A stretch of DNA of 64,000 nucleotides from Ascochyta rabiei (GCF_004011695.2 NC_082411.1:434001-498000), one strand, 5' to 3'; positions 12,066-23,625 are shown, counted from the stretch's first letter. The notes: generated by a model from the sequence alone, not told the origin. Numbers and translations: made by a program.

Positions 12066-13261
12066 TCAAGTCGGAACAGCAATGATGACACTGTGCTTCC
12101 GTATCTCGTCGTAAGTGTGCACCTCAACGATTCGAAGCCCGGCCCGATCCAGAAGACTTGTCCACTCATCTCTGCTACGCTCACACCCTCCCAACGAGGC
12201 AGACATGGTGAGGTCCATGAAAGCGCACTGTCAAGGCACATGGGTGTCCGGCCGAATCACTTCGTCAATGACGATGCGCGACTCAGGTGATAAAGCAGGG
12301 ATCAGGTTTTGGAGAATGTGGATGCTGTCCTCAGCCGTCCAGTCGTGCAGTATGTGCCGGAGATTGTAGTATTTGGCACCTTTGATGGTCTGAGGCGTGA
12401 AGAAGTCGTGTTCCTGAAATTCGATACCATCGATTCTGGGGGTGTAAGCCAGCGTTGAGGCTACGTCTTGGACAACGATACGACTTGTTGTTGATGCCAC
12501 CTGCGCCTTGAAAGCCACTGATTGTTGTCCGAAACCACCGCCAACATCAACCAGGAGTGCAGAATCCGCTGCAGCTTGGAATTTGCTGATATCTTTCTCA
12601 AAAGGATACGACCCAACTCAACTGTGCATACGCTCAATTCTCATTGCATGGCCCATGGCCTTCATCTGCTCGGGGTGTTTCCTCATCCATTCGAAAGGCG
12701 GCAGATCTGTGCCCAAAGCCAGATGGAAGGGTAGATCTTTGGTGTCGGTCATATCTTGGTACTTGTGATCGCGTAGGTAGCGAGGCAGAGCTTGAGCGGT
12801 TAAAGCATGCAGATGCGTGACATATGGGAAAGCACCAACGACATCTGGGTGGGCATGCGCGTTCGAAACGCCGTTCGCAGTGAAAGTGTCTTTCTTCGTC
12901 TCGAGGATCAAGCCAAAAGATACCAAAGACCGCAAGAGGTGAGCAAGCAATGTAAGGGATGCACCAGTTGCATCAAGGAAGTACTGCAGGCCGATCGGGT
13001 TGGTATTCGTAGAAAGGGTTGCGAATACGACCAGATCTATACCGATCTGAACAAGAGCCCATCGCATCTGCTACGGTTCTTCAGCATTGACGTCCAAACA
13101 CTAAGAAAAGTAACACTCACGCCTGACCCTAGCCCCCAAACCAGATCAAAGTTGGATGCGATGTCTCGTTGCACATCCCGAAGCTGTTCCTGGATATTCT
13201 GTCGCTCATGCGCGTCCGCATGAGCGTAGAGTGCTCGAATCTACTCCAGAATATTATCCAT
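12066..13261 (-). pseudogene. family-2 O-methyltransferase pseudogene (AflP/OmtA-like), three in-frame stops
   Basis: The exons 13121..13261 and 12066..13067 (53-bp GT-AG intron between) keep one frame over 380 codons. The fold is recognisable throughout: dimerisation part with MVQIG-like ALVQIGIDLVVF, SAM-binding LLVDVGGGFG, HDFF, RHILHDW (catalytic His) and a C-terminal RAGLRI-VEVHTYDEIR end. The frame is broken by TAG at 13241..13243 (codon 7, where Gln is expected), TGA at 12618..12620 (before VGSYPFEK, where Trp is expected) and TGA at 12231..12233 (after RPDTHVP, Trp expected). There are no indels. All three are one-step C:G to T:A changes. The family methylates phenolic polyketides; this copy could not make full-length enzyme. 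Confidence 0.85.
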
Positions 13262-13565
13262 GTTTTGCGGTGAGTGAAAGACTTGAGCGAGATGGATGGT
13301 CGAAAAGGCAGCCTAAGAAAACAAGTTCAGGCACTGTTGCTATGCGTATTATGTTCCTTCCAATGGCAGCAAACTTTATACAAGAGCACCCGGCCTTGGC
13401 AATTGAGCCTCTATGGGTAGGCTTTGACATATGTGAGTGTTGTACGAAGCGGGAGACCGAGAAGAGAAGAGCGCCAAAGACCGAGAAGGCCGAGAGAACA
13501 AGGTCGTCGCACAGCAGTGCACCCTTCAATGTTGAGGGTTTATCTGCTACCTCGGAATCTGTCAT
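13254..13565 (-). other. doubtful 103-codon frame with two hydrophobic stretches
   Basis: The frame begins MTDSEVADKP and contains DDLVLSAFSVFGALLFSV and a second hydrophobic run, faintly like the first helices of a fungal rhodopsin-domain protein. It overlaps the start of the methyltransferase pseudogene by a few bases. No homology I can name firmly; could be a relic or chance. Confidence 0.15.
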
Positions 13566-13623
13566 GAAATGACCGTGAAGACCGACACAGTCAATGCCAA
13601 AGATCCAGCTCTATTTGTAGCTC

Positions 13624-14343
13624 TTACGGAAGGCTTGCACCCACATTGCCTCTTTGTTGTTCTCGTGTGGCCCATGTCTTCTCACCGAACGCTTTCAGCT
13701 CCGCGCACCACTCGTCAAACTTCTTGTCGAGCGTCTTCCTGTACAGCCACTTGACTGTGTGCGCTAACACACCACCCATAACTTCCCACGTCCTCACTTC
13801 GCACTTCTCTTGCCCTCTGACAATGACTTCATGAAAACGTTCGGTATTCAGACCCTTTGCGAAGAAGTCCACTTTGTCACCCTTCCAAGCAACACGATAC
13901 ACAGTCGAGAGATCTGCTGTATACACTAAAGATACTTCGAGGGTGTCAGGAGGAATATACGACGAAGGCTCCAAAGGAGTCGACATGTCGCTGATTATCA
14001 GGTGTGTAGGCGTTTGCCTGGAGCCTGGCTCTCCCATCACAGCGAAGAATGTGAACTTGGTGCCTAGCTTGAGCACAGAGGACCTGTCGTCTGCTTTGCC
14101 GTCATTATGCTGGGCCGCATTATGGGGCTGCGCATCGACAACGACTTTAGGAACGAACGTGCACCAGTCTGAGTATGTGGAGGTATCGAGCAGAATGTCA
14201 AAGATGAATGACGCCGGCGCGTTGATGAGTGCTGAGCCTGTCGTTGCGAAAACGCCGTTCTGTACGGAAACAGTGGGGGTCGATAGACCTTCCTTGGGCG
14301 GCCAAACAACTTCCGTCATCGTAGGGACGAGTGCAGGTCTCAC
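13624..14343 (-). CDS. SRPBCC/polyketide-cyclase-like lipid-binding fold protein
   Basis: Single exon. 239 aa from ATG 14343, or 231 aa from ATG 14319 (MTEVVWPPK), which I find equally good. The sequence has the layout of the START-like superfamily: an early helix INAPASFIFDILLDTSTYSDWCTFVPKV, then beta strands, and a long amphipathic C-terminal helix around VKWLYRKTLDKKFDEWCAELKAFGEK. The family binds hydrophobic ligands in a central cavity; some members are cyclases or aromatases, but nothing here proves catalysis. It lies next to the methyltransferase pseudogene on the same strand, so a former link to that locus is possible. Confidence 0.7.
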   Translation of the reverse strand: MRPALVPTMTEVVWPPKEGLSTPTVSVQNGVFATTGSALINAPASFIFDILLDTSTYSDWCTFVPKVVVDAQPHNAAQHNDGKADDRSSVLKLGTKFTFFAVMGEPGSRQTPTHLIISDMSTPLEPSSYIPPDTLEVSLVYTADLSTVYRVAWKGDKVDFFAKGLNTERFHEVIVRGQEKCEVRTWEVMGGVLAHTVKWLYRKTLDKKFDEWCAELKAFGEKTWATREQQRGNVGASLP

Positions 14344-15308
14344 AGGTTGACGATGGCAGTTGATTTTTGCCAGAGTGGAACGTGTCCTTTACCAGGGTGG
14401 GCAAAAGGCAACTGAACCACGTCATGCATTGCTATAGTGCGACTAGTCGACACTAAGTAAGGTGTCATACAGCGGACAGGCGCACTTCTCTTCTTTCTGT
14501 CTATGTATATATGTGTACTATGGTCTCCGGCAAAAGTAAAGTCCCATGACCAGTGCGTAGGCTAGTGTACGGAACTGTTAACAACAGATATGTATGGACG
14601 ATTTCTATCTTACTAAGACGAAGGCAGCCTGCTTGTTGGTGTGGGACATGTTCTCAATTTCGGTAGAGACTTCGAGACACCCTGGTCGAATCCCTGTCTG
14701 CACTGGCCATGGGACTCTACTTTTGCCGGAGACCATAGTATGTCAACATTTGGATGCGTACTGCTATTTCCCATGGTCACCCGCACAATTGAGGAAGCTT
14801 GGCAGCACGCTTTCATTTATCTGAAGATGACGTCTAACGGAGGGACCACCACCTCCAACCTCCACGTATATTCTCATCGAAGCGGGTTCAATGAGAGCAA
14901 GACGGCACATGCGTTTTCATTTCGATAACAAGCTGCACCCCTTGCTGTATACATCGAAGTTCCACAGCTTAGGAGGCGCCTCGATTCTTTGTTGAGGGAC
15001 GGCAACATCGCTGGACGAACCCCCGCATTCAATTAAAGTCGGGCCTGGTCTCCGGGTGAGCGGACCCCAGACCCCAGAGGATGTAATTGCCGCGAGCCAA
15101 GCTTTCTACCCGACGCTCAGTCGAGAAAACGTGTGCTAAATTCGGCCCTTTGGCTTGCGCTTCCCAAAACAATGTTTCAAATGCGGGCCAAGCATGCAAG
15201 TGCGATGAAAAGGGGGCAATCGCAATGGTCTTGAGCAAGGACAGATGTTCTACATATAGAGATGATTTCCCCACGTGCTGAAGGGACTGCTGTTGCCAAA
15301 TTTCGAAC
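14344..15308. other. intergenic, divergent promoters
   Basis: Between the SRPBCC gene (-) and the lactonase (+). Short frames only, no domain or repeat noticed. Confidence 0.4.
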
Positions 15309-16499
15309 ATGTTGTTGCCGACGCAGTCGTCACTGATACCGCTCTTTGGGGGAGCTGCGGCTGCAGCAAACCTGTACGCGACACACTACTCAGGAACAAT
15401 CAACCACCTCGCTTTCGACAACAGCTCCTTGACCCTAGTGAGCTCAGTAAAGACCGGACAGACACTACCCAGTTGGATCACCTACGACGCCTCCGATAAA
15501 AAGCTATACATCCCAGACGAGAATTTTATCACTGAGGACTCCAAGGGGCTTCTGGTGTCATACTCCGTGGGCGTTAATGGCGCGCTGACCAAGGCTGAGA
15601 ACACAACCACACTCCGAGGTGGAGTCGCAACAATTCTATACGGTGGAAAAGACGGCAAAAGCTTCATCGCAAACGCACACTATCACACCGCGCAGGTGTC
15701 GACCAACAAGCTACCTCTGAAGGATGGCAAGCCACTCCAGACATTAAACTACACATTGGATGGCCCTGGTGCAGATCCAAATCGTCAGGAGGCGCCACAC
15801 CCGCATCAAGTCCTGGTGGACCCAACAGGCAAATATCTGCTTGTGACTGATCTTGGTTCTGACAAGATCCATATCAATAAAATCAACCAGAGGTCTGGCC
15901 AGTTGACCAAGTGTCCCTCTGCAAGAACTCTCTATGGCGCTGGCCCTCGCCACGCAGCTTTTTGGACCCCTGCACACTCTAAGCCAAGAGTGGCACACGG
16001 AAAGGGTACCATGCTTTACGTTGCAAATGAGCTTTCCAACACCGTGACTGGATGGAGCGTCTCGTACCCCCGCCAAGGTTGCTTGACATTGACGCCGAAG
16101 CAAATCGTTACACCATACAAGGGCAACAGCTCCGCGCCAGATGGTGCCAGCCTGGGCGAGATTCGAGTCCAAGGGAGTTTTCTGTACACATCAAACAGAG
16201 GCGACCAATCCTTCAAACCATACGATTCCCTTACTCAATATACCATCGCGGCCAACGGCTCGATCGCGTGGACAGAGATGACTTCCTCCCATGGCCTTCT
16301 CCCGCGTAGTTTCGAGATCAACAAGGCTGGGGATTATCTCGCCATCGGTGATCAAAATTCTGATAATGTGGCTATCGTGAAACGCGACACAATCACTGGA
16401 AAGCTGGGTGGTCTTGTAGCAAACTTGACAGTCACTGGACCATCAGACCCTAACTCTGGGAATCCAACTGGTCTGAACACCGTAATTTGGGCAGAATAA
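15309..16499 (+). CDS. lactonase, seven-bladed beta-propeller (6-phosphogluconolactonase / carboxy-cis,cis-muconate lactonizing type)
   Basis: Intronless, 396 aa. The sequence shows repeated blade signatures: NLYATHYSGTINHLAF, PHPHQVLVDPTGKYLLVTDLGSDKI, GPRHAAFWTP, MLYVANELSNTVTGW, IRVQGSFLYTSNRGDQS, PRSFEINKAGDYLAIGDQNSDNV and a closing GNPTGLNTVIWAE. These are diagnostic of the fungal lactonase family (Pfam lactonase, PF10282). An N-terminal hydrophobic stretch (MLLPTQSSLIPLFGGAAAAA) could be a weak signal peptide. Substrate is unknown; related enzymes open or close lactone rings of sugar acids or aromatic breakdown products. Confidence 0.85.
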   Translation: MLLPTQSSLIPLFGGAAAAANLYATHYSGTINHLAFDNSSLTLVSSVKTGQTLPSWITYDASDKKLYIPDENFITEDSKGLLVSYSVGVNGALTKAENTTTLRGGVATILYGGKDGKSFIANAHYHTAQVSTNKLPLKDGKPLQTLNYTLDGPGADPNRQEAPHPHQVLVDPTGKYLLVTDLGSDKIHINKINQRSGQLTKCPSARTLYGAGPRHAAFWTPAHSKPRVAHGKGTMLYVANELSNTVTGWSVSYPRQGCLTLTPKQIVTPYKGNSSAPDGASLGEIRVQGSFLYTSNRGDQSFKPYDSLTQYTIAANGSIAWTEMTSSHGLLPRSFEINKAGDYLAIGDQNSDNVAIVKRDTITGKLGGLVANLTVTGPSDPNSGNPTGLNTVIWAE

Positions 16500-17589
16500 G
16501 TGCTTATGGTACACATCAAGCGATCAGGAGCTTATGCGACTTTTACATAGACTGAAACATAAGTCAGATATAACAAATGCTTGAGAATTGTAGCACAGTA
16601 TTAAGAAACACCTGAAGTGTATTCGAGTGATGAGTCGTCTGGTGGCGCCCAGCTAACTCGACATGTCACAGTTCGTGTTTATTAATCTGCGTCCACTAAC
16701 CATACATTCAAGCGCTGCTACCTTTCCACTCATTGTCAATTTCGATCGACAGATCGACCTTAGCCAACGTGAAGAGCGATAAGGCACGAAGTCAACCATC
16801 TCGGCTGAAAACATATCCGGTATTCAAATTAGCAGAACGGCACCTTCCAACGCCAAGACGCCCTAGCAACAACCCTCTAGGTACCTCACATCACCCGAGA
16901 CGCTGCAAACCTTGCTTTGCCCTGCATTCCACGTCTTCCAAGCGACCTCCAAGCACGAAAAACACAACCCGCAGCTCGTTGTCCGACGCAAGGGCATCCA
17001 AGTCTTGGGGTCCACGGTCCACGGTCGACCATGCGCTCGCCCTTGGATCGGGAGCTACGCGCGCCGCGCGTCCTGCAACGCTTGAGGATTCGAGCATGTC
17101 GCGCGCCTGCGGATCGGGTACGACGGTTCGTGCCATCTCGAGGCTGTGGTGGGGAATGCGTGTTCGAGCAAGTGGAGCGAGGTGCAGTGCGGCGCGGCGA
17201 CTTTGGGTGCTATCGAGACGTGGCTAAGATGGTGGTCGAGAAGGAGGTGCTGGGTAGGCAGCGTCGAGCGGCGGTGTTGGCTGGTGGTATGCTGGAGGAG
17301 AGGTTTTGGGAGGGCAAGGTTGATGTTGAGGTTTCCTGGGTGGTAGGGTGACGGCGTGAGAGCTTTGCCGAGTTTTTCATGGGGAGTTTAGACGTGTTGA
17401 TAGTCGATGTTGCGACACTTCGAGATGTGGCGAGTCTTGAATCGTGGCATAGGATAATGCTCCGTTCAGGTGGAAACGGCATGTTCAGCATATCACCTCG
17501 CACAAACGATACTACCACGGCTCTGTTCTCGAATCACGTAGAGAGCAGAAGACTTTGGCTTACGACTACAAGCGAGACCGCGTACTCAT
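16500..17589. other. intergenic; possible unrecognised coding fragment around 16917..17351 (+)
   Basis: A frame ending at 17351 has a protein-like C-terminus (FEQVERGAVRRGDFGCY, LAGGMLEERFWEGKVDV). I recognise no family, the N-terminal part is Arg/Pro-rich and looks non-coding, and other frames are also open in this GC-rich stretch. Treated as unsupported. Confidence 0.2.
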
Positions 17590-20439
17590 CTACGCATAAA
17601 AGTAATACTGATTGAAATCGGCCGAAAAAGCAGCTCTAACCGTGTCGTTGGAGAAGTACAGAACATTTCCATTCTCCAATTCCACGCTAGTGGTGGGTTC
17701 CCCCTCAATTTCTTCGATCATCCCTTCTATGTAGGCCCTTGTGCTATCCTTTATTAGCACTGTACCCTCGATATGATTCACTTGTACTTACGCTATACGC
17801 GTGAGGGCGACAGCGTCTGGTATGCTTGCACCGGGCTCTTCGCTCCCAACCTTGGCTTTAGATCCGTTACCGCTTTGTTGGCTCTCCGATTCGCGGGGGT
17901 TGTGTGCGTCGTCGTCTTGCCCTGGACCCTGCCGAGTCGCATCAGCTGAAGGGCTCTCATCCTCGAGGGGGGTATCCAATGCAGTCTCGGAGCCCGAACC
18001 ATCTGAGGATCCTGTGTTCTCTATCTCAGTCCGCTCTAACGTCGTCATTGCCATGCGCGTTGCCGCTGAGCTCACACAAAGCGAACCCTCTTTTTCGATC
18101 AGATCGCGCAATAGCTCGACGGCCTTGGGCCACGTTGGCTCATGGTGACGTGGGACACTGCTGAGGTCTCGAAGAAGCTCTGCGAGTGTGGGGTTCATAC
18201 CATCGTCTCTGGCGAATCTGACGGCAGGGTAATCCTCCGGTGCCTCCTTGAGACATAGGTCCCGGATGCTCCTGAGGAGTATGCAGCACCTCATGTGGAA
18301 ATCATATATATTGAAGTTGAGCGCCTCTTCATCGATCTCGTACGCTTCTTTAGCCGCAATGATAAAGCCGATGGTGTTGGGCTCGCCATAGGGCGAACAC
18401 GGGTCCAGTTGGTTGTTGACGTAGGCGTCCATGGCACTGATCCTGTCGCTGCTTTGTAGAGTAGTGTACGACGTATTCGCTCCTTTTTTGAACTTTGAAT
18501 ACTCTCGGATGTACTCTGATAGACACTCGAGACGTCTCGGGGAGAATTTTTTGTTACGTATGTCGTTTTTTACTCGACCAACTCTCACAAGCTTCCTTTC
18601 AGGCTTGAACTTTGTCTGATCAAGACCATAGACAAGACAAAACCGACTCGAGTACTCTGGGTTCTCCATCGGGGGTTCGCCTGCGAAAACCCGGTTGTTG
18701 CACTGGTGATTGATAATGAACTCCATGTCTTCCCACTGCACCGTCCCCAAGGATCCTGACTCTTTGGCTGCATTGTAAAAATGCATGGCGGTAAGCACAT
18801 GTCCATGGTCGCTCAAAATGTCCATGAAGGACTCTTGAAACTCGTAGCGGTACTGAGACACTTGCTGCCCAACAAGTAGCGGGACGTGGCGGAGAAGTTG
18901 GAAACCTGGAAAGGAGCATTGTCTTCCGAATAAATGCTCGGTCCATTCCATATCTGTTTGAAACTTGCTGATATGGGTTATGGTTTCGCCAATGTAAGTG
19001 AACTGTTCGTACATGCTTTTGTGTCTTGAAGGGTGGCTGCTTTTGAGCTTTTCTGAACACCATGCATGGTCGTATTGCAAGTAGAGCCCATGCACATCCT
19101 GGCCGACTGTTGCGAGGATCTCTTCAACGCCTGCAGCTTGTGGATCGACCTCCTGTTGGATGTCCCATAACATTTGCGCGGCGAACACACTGTCGGTGTC
19201 AAGGGCACCACCGACAAGCGTGGCAGCTGCAGGATACATGTAATCCATCTTCCACACCTTCGGACCGAGCCCATCTATCTGGCTCAACAGGCGCAACTGA
19301 TACAGGGACTTCAGCAGACGCATATCGTCCAGCGTGGTCCCCCAATATTGTCCAGGCCGAGCGATGAAGGCCTCAAACAACAAGCGAGTGATTCGCGAGC
19401 ACGAGAGGGTGTTGATGTAGTAGCCTAAACGTCGGGTTGCATTTCTCGCGAAACCGACGTCCTCACAGTCCGGACTGACAGCGTCGGCAACGACTGCATC
19501 GGTGCCACAGTGCTGGCGAAAGAACGAGTCAATGTTCGTATGCACTCGCGTCGATTTCGTGGCCTTGAAGCGACTGAAACCATCCAGAAAGACAGCGCAC
19601 TTTTCTTCGATTTTCGTACAAGCGATGTTGGTGCAAAACGTCGCCGTCTGAATGCCTATTGCACCAAGGCTAAACTCGCGCCACGCACGGGCGGAGAAAA
19701 GCCTTAGGTAAGTGGCATCCTGGAAAAGGCAATAGACGGCAAATGCGGTGTCTTCGTCACAGTGCTCTAGCTTGTATATGACTTGGCCCTTTTCCAGTGG
19801 TATCTCCATAGGGTCCGTGAAATAAAGCGACTCTGTCCTTTCAACACCTTCGACACCTTCGAACATGCTGTCGGCACGGTTGCTTTCTGCGGAGGACTTC
19901 TCAAAGATCGCGGCCTGTGCGGCAGTTGGAGGCTGGCATTGAAGGTCCAGAAGCAGCTCGTCCAAGAGCCGGATGATGCGTCTTCGCCACTTGTTGCTCT
20001 TTTGCATTGTCTCTGATACAGCTGTATGTTGTTGGTTGCGGACGCACTACGTGGCAAATCCCTTCCGAGCGTGTATGATGCCTTTGAGCACCACTAAGAC
20101 GTTGAATGGTATTTCGATATTCCCTGCGGTCGCGATTGCTTTGCCGAGTCGTTTCAAGGTCTTGTAAGAGATTTCAATCGCCGAGGGAGAGGTGACGGTG
20201 CTCGTTGACTTGGTCCGGTTTCGTAGTTTGCCTCTCAGCTTTCGCATCCTGGACAGCGGTCCTGCGTGTTTGTCTTTCAGCCTCTGGAGGAAGGACGGAG
20301 GCGATATAGGTACATCCTCGTCGAATAAATCTTCAACAGTACCCGTCGCGCGCGCTGTTGTTGCGATCCATTGCACCAGGTCTTCTGTCGCGCCTCGGTA
20401 TGCATAGAAGGTTTCGCCGAGGGGAGGTAGGAAATGCAT
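17590..20439 (-). CDS. large fungal DUF6604 protein
   Basis: Three exons, 20051..20439, 17792..19981 and 17590..17743, give 910 aa in one frame. The N-terminal block (GETFYAYRGATEDLVQWIATTA, then ISYKTLKRLGKAIA and VLKGIIHARK) followed by a variable charged linker matches the layout I know from DUF6604, an ascomycete-specific N-terminal region. The body continues with conserved blocks (FAVYCLFQDATYLR and others) and a Ser/Glu-rich, probably disordered C-terminal region before a short last exon. The second intron has GTAAGT, a GCTAATA branch site and a TAG acceptor. The first (19982..20050) ends in AAG and is less sure. Function unknown. Confidence 0.7.
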
Positions 20440-21033
20440 TTTGGAACGAATGGTGTAGCGGAAGACAGAAATAGCGATCTGTTAAAAATGCAAAATGGGG
20501 GGTGGAGTTCCAACGATGAGGCAGCGATGTGCGGGTGAGAAAGCGACGAACAGAATCTGAGAGGAGACCTCAGATGTAAAAGGAAAGCGCTGTGAAGAGC
20601 CCGCTAGAAGCTCCTACCTCGGAGATGTATGTGTTCTATCGAAAAAAAAATCGAGTGCAGATATTCAATCGTATGCATCGTGATGATCCAATGATGGGTT
20701 TTTATTGCGGTCATGATGCTCGTTTGCAAGTATTCGGGGTTCTACGCATGTGATCAAGATATAGGATGTGACAGCAGAACCTTCGCACACACTGCCCCTT
20801 GACCGGCTGAGCTGTGCTTCAACAAACCTCTCGTGCATCTCAATGCAGCACCTGGAGGAAGTAAGAGAACTCGCGTCACGATCGAGGAAGGAAGACAACT
20901 CAACGCCTCCTCCGCATGCCTAGTCCCCGTCGACTAGCGCGCTTGGCAGCCCGAAACATTTCGAGAACCTCACGCCCACGCGCCATCAGCACGAACGCAA
21001 TCGCGCGGGCGTCAACACCACCCACCACACACG
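20440..21033. other. intergenic, divergent promoters of the DUF6604 and mL40 genes
   Basis: No gene seen. Short frames upstream of the mL40 start at 20916..21033 are probably 5' UTR. Confidence 0.4.
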
Positions 21034-21738
21034 ATGAATCTCTCGTCCTTGCGCCCCGTATTCCGGCCCTTCAGCGCCGCAGTCGCGCTCCTCCGCACAC
21101 CCGCCACACAAAGCGCCGCGCCACGAGCGCCCGCAGCGACATGCAACTTCTCGTCGACGGCGCGGCTGGAGAAGCGAGCCAAGGGCCCCGGAAAAGACCC
21201 CCGAATCAGTACGCAACACCCAGACCCCCATCCCGACTAGCACAGGCTCGCCGCCAGGCTGCCTAAACCCTACCCATTCCCAACCCGAGACGCTCTTGAG
21301 AGACGGCACAGCTGACCCAGCCTCCCCTCAGCCAACATCCGCTACCACCTCTCGCACCCCCTAACCCCCCGGCCCCTCCACTTCTCGCGCAATCGCTACC
21401 TACGCCACTGGACGATCCACCGCGCGTGGATGCTGTTCCTGCGCAAGCGGCGGTGGGCCGAGGAGCGTGAGCTAGAGCGCCAATACATGGCGATGCGCAG
21501 CGCGTGCGAGCACCTGCGTTTGATGGACAGCAACGGCAATTTGGTCAGCGAGGCGGAGGCTGGTGGGCAGGGGCCCGATGCCGGTCGTTTGGGCGTCAGG
21601 GGCCGTGAGGTCGGGCGGCTGTACAGGAGTGCCATGATCAAGAGGGGGATTTGGGGGAGTGTGCCGGTGGAGTATGCGAGGGTGCAGACGGATTATCCGA
21701 GCCGCCAGGGCTGGAACCATGAGTGGACGCGGAACTAG
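21034..21738 (+). CDS. MRPL28: mitochondrial large-subunit ribosomal protein mL40 (Mrpl28 family)
   Basis: Exons 21034..21208 and 21332..21738 give 193 aa. The N-terminus is a mitochondrial presequence rich in Arg/Ser/Ala and ends near CNFSSTA. The joined core KDPRITNIRYHLSHP followed by TPRPL and LRHWTIHRAWMLF is the family signature; a helix RKRRWAEERELERQYMAMR and a C-terminal VEYARVQTDYPSRQGWNHEW follow. The 123-bp intron splits codon Thr in KDPRIT, and the rejoined motif confirms the splice. The protein is part of the mitochondrial 54S subunit. Confidence 0.92.
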
Positions 21739-22240
21739 ATGGGGTCCTGGTCGGTGTACTATAGCAGGGAGAGCAGGGCATTGCGCAGTGTGTACATTTC
21801 TGTGTACGATAACAAGTACAGTCCATCACGAAGATGGATTTGCCGTATCGAGCAGAGCCAAGAAGCTGTTGGAAAGGGCAATGCGTGATACTATTAGCGC
21901 CCAACAGGGATAGGCTATGCCTCGCTTCCCCCATGTACCTGCTAAGCTACACCCGTCCTCCCCAACTATGCACACATGTAGATGAAAGTCCGTCATCATC
22001 ACGCGTCTGCCTCTTGGCGACAACGCTATGCTTACCATGTCCGTGAGAACCGGAGCATCCGTCCCACCTTGGCTACGGGAATTTTTTTCAAACAAGAGAA
22101 GATGTGCATGGAAAAACGCAGGAAGAATATGCAGCAGACGCTCAACAACGCCTAGCAGTTGGTGATAGCCCAAACAAGATAACGCCGCCCAATGCAGATA
22201 GTGTGCGAAACGGCCGATACAGCGAAGGTTGTGGAGCAGC
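21739..22240. other. intergenic between convergent mL40 and RHO2
   Basis: 3' UTR space. Nothing else seen. Confidence 0.45.
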
Positions 22241-23428
22241 CTACAGCACTACGCAACCGCAGCCGGCACCCTCTTTCTTGTCGACGGAAAGCAGGGCAGC
22301 GCGTGTGGCAGCCTCGAAGACGTCGTCTACACCGTCTCCCGTCAGCGAGGAGCATTCGAGGTATTTGCGCGCGCCAATCATCTCCTTCATGTCGCTACCC
22401 TGTTTGGGTGTGGTGAAACGAAGGGACTTCTTCCTCATCTCCTCTTGGGCGAGTGGATCGTCACGCAGGTCCTTTTTCAATCCAATCAGTATGAGAGGGA
22501 TGCCTTGACATCTTTCGCGTGCCTCCTCAGCCCACTTGTGCTTGACGTTTTCCAGCGAGTCAGGCGAGTCGACGGAGAAGCCGATGAGGATGACATGTGC
22601 CTTGCTGTAGGCGAGCGGGCGTAAGCGTTCATAATCCTCTTGGCCTGCCGTATCCCACAGTGCCAGCTGAACCGACTTGCCGTCTACTCTGCAGTCGGTG
22701 ACGTAGTTTTCAAAGACGGTGGGAACATAACGCTGCATGACACGTTAGCATGCTACCCTGACAGCTGCGCCACAGCGCAGCTCCGAGACGAGGGACCCAC
22801 CGTAGGGAAGTAGCCGAGGGTGAAAACGCTCAGAAGACTAGTCTTGCCGCAAGCTCCGTCGCCGATAATTACTAGTTTCCTGGTGGTCTCATGTCAGCAT
22901 GATGCACCGATACGCAGGCCAGGTTAGACAAGCGGAAACACGACTCCAATACGGCTAGCCAGCGCGTACTGGAAGCAAAGCGAATGCGCGGAGTCGCGTT
23001 GGACCATGGGGAGAGAAGACTGTACGAGAGTCGATAGATGCCGACATGGGTAGTGCGGTAGGGTGCCCTATTTTTAGACCAGGGCGTCGCTGGACCGGGG
23101 CACCAATGCAGACTAGGGCCGAAAGCCGGGGTCGCGGCCGCCCCAAATAACGCGTCGCATTGCAGCTGAGCGTTGCAGGCGCTGGGGGTGAGGCGAATCG
23201 ATGGAAAGAAGAAGAAGAAGAAGAAGAAGAAGAAGAAGATGATGATGATGATGGCGATGACGACAAAGGAAATAGCATTGCAGCACAAAGCGAGCCGAAA
23301 GCCAAGACAGGGGTGGGATGGAAGGTGGGCATGGATGCAGGGGAGTCGATCTGATAACAGAGGGCGAAAAGCAGAATTGCAGCTTACCTACGCATCACGG
23401 GCTCGCCATTGTTCTGCTGCTGAGACAT
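22241..23428 (-). CDS. RHO2: Rho-family GTPase Rho2
   Basis: Exons 23388..23428, 22801..22879 and 22241..22732 give 203 aa. Motifs: GDGACGKTS (P-loop), YVPTVFENY (effector loop), WDTAGQEDYERLRPL (switch II), then LKKDL and ECSS in the base-binding part. The insert KSLRFTTPKQGSDMKEMIGARKYLECSSLTGDGVDDVF and the tail CGCVVL separate it from Rho1, Rho3 and Cdc42 and match Rho2. The CaaX Leu predicts geranylgeranylation, and the extra Cys two residues upstream may be palmitoylated. Family role: cell-wall alpha-glucan and integrity signalling at the plasma membrane. The first intron (22880..23387) is 508 bp, ten times the local norm, and holds a GAA microsatellite. Confidence 0.93.
23206..23257 (+). 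repeat. GAA/GAT microsatellite in RHO2 intron 1
   Basis: About ten GAA/AAG units are followed by five GAT/ATG units and GATGACGAC. On the transcribed RHO2 strand this is a long TTC tract, that is, polypyrimidine. Confidence 0.9.
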
Positions 23429-23559
23429 GATGGAGGAGGTGCCGTGCACAAGGCAGCTGGCGACGTCTAGCCGAGCGTGGTGCTGCGGATAGAGCGGCGT
23501 CTCGGGGGTGCAGTCGCAGCGACGGTCGACGCGGTTGGTGAGGCGCGCGCAGCGAGTAG

Positions 23560-23625
23560 CGAGTGGTGCGTGGTGCGTGGAGCGTGGAGCGTGGAGCGTA
23601 GTGCGTAGTGCGTAGTGCGCGGTGC
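23560..23625 (+). repeat. degenerate 7-10 bp minisatellite (GGTGCGT / GGAGCGT / AGTGCGT)
   Basis: Successive GTGCGTG, GGAGCGT, AGTGCGT and GCGCGGTGCG units lie in the 5' region of RHO2. No coding role. Confidence 0.75.

Noticed and set aside
16733..17351. Possible gene ending at 17351
   Set aside because: Protein-like only in its last ~70 codons; no start, domain or consistent splice model.
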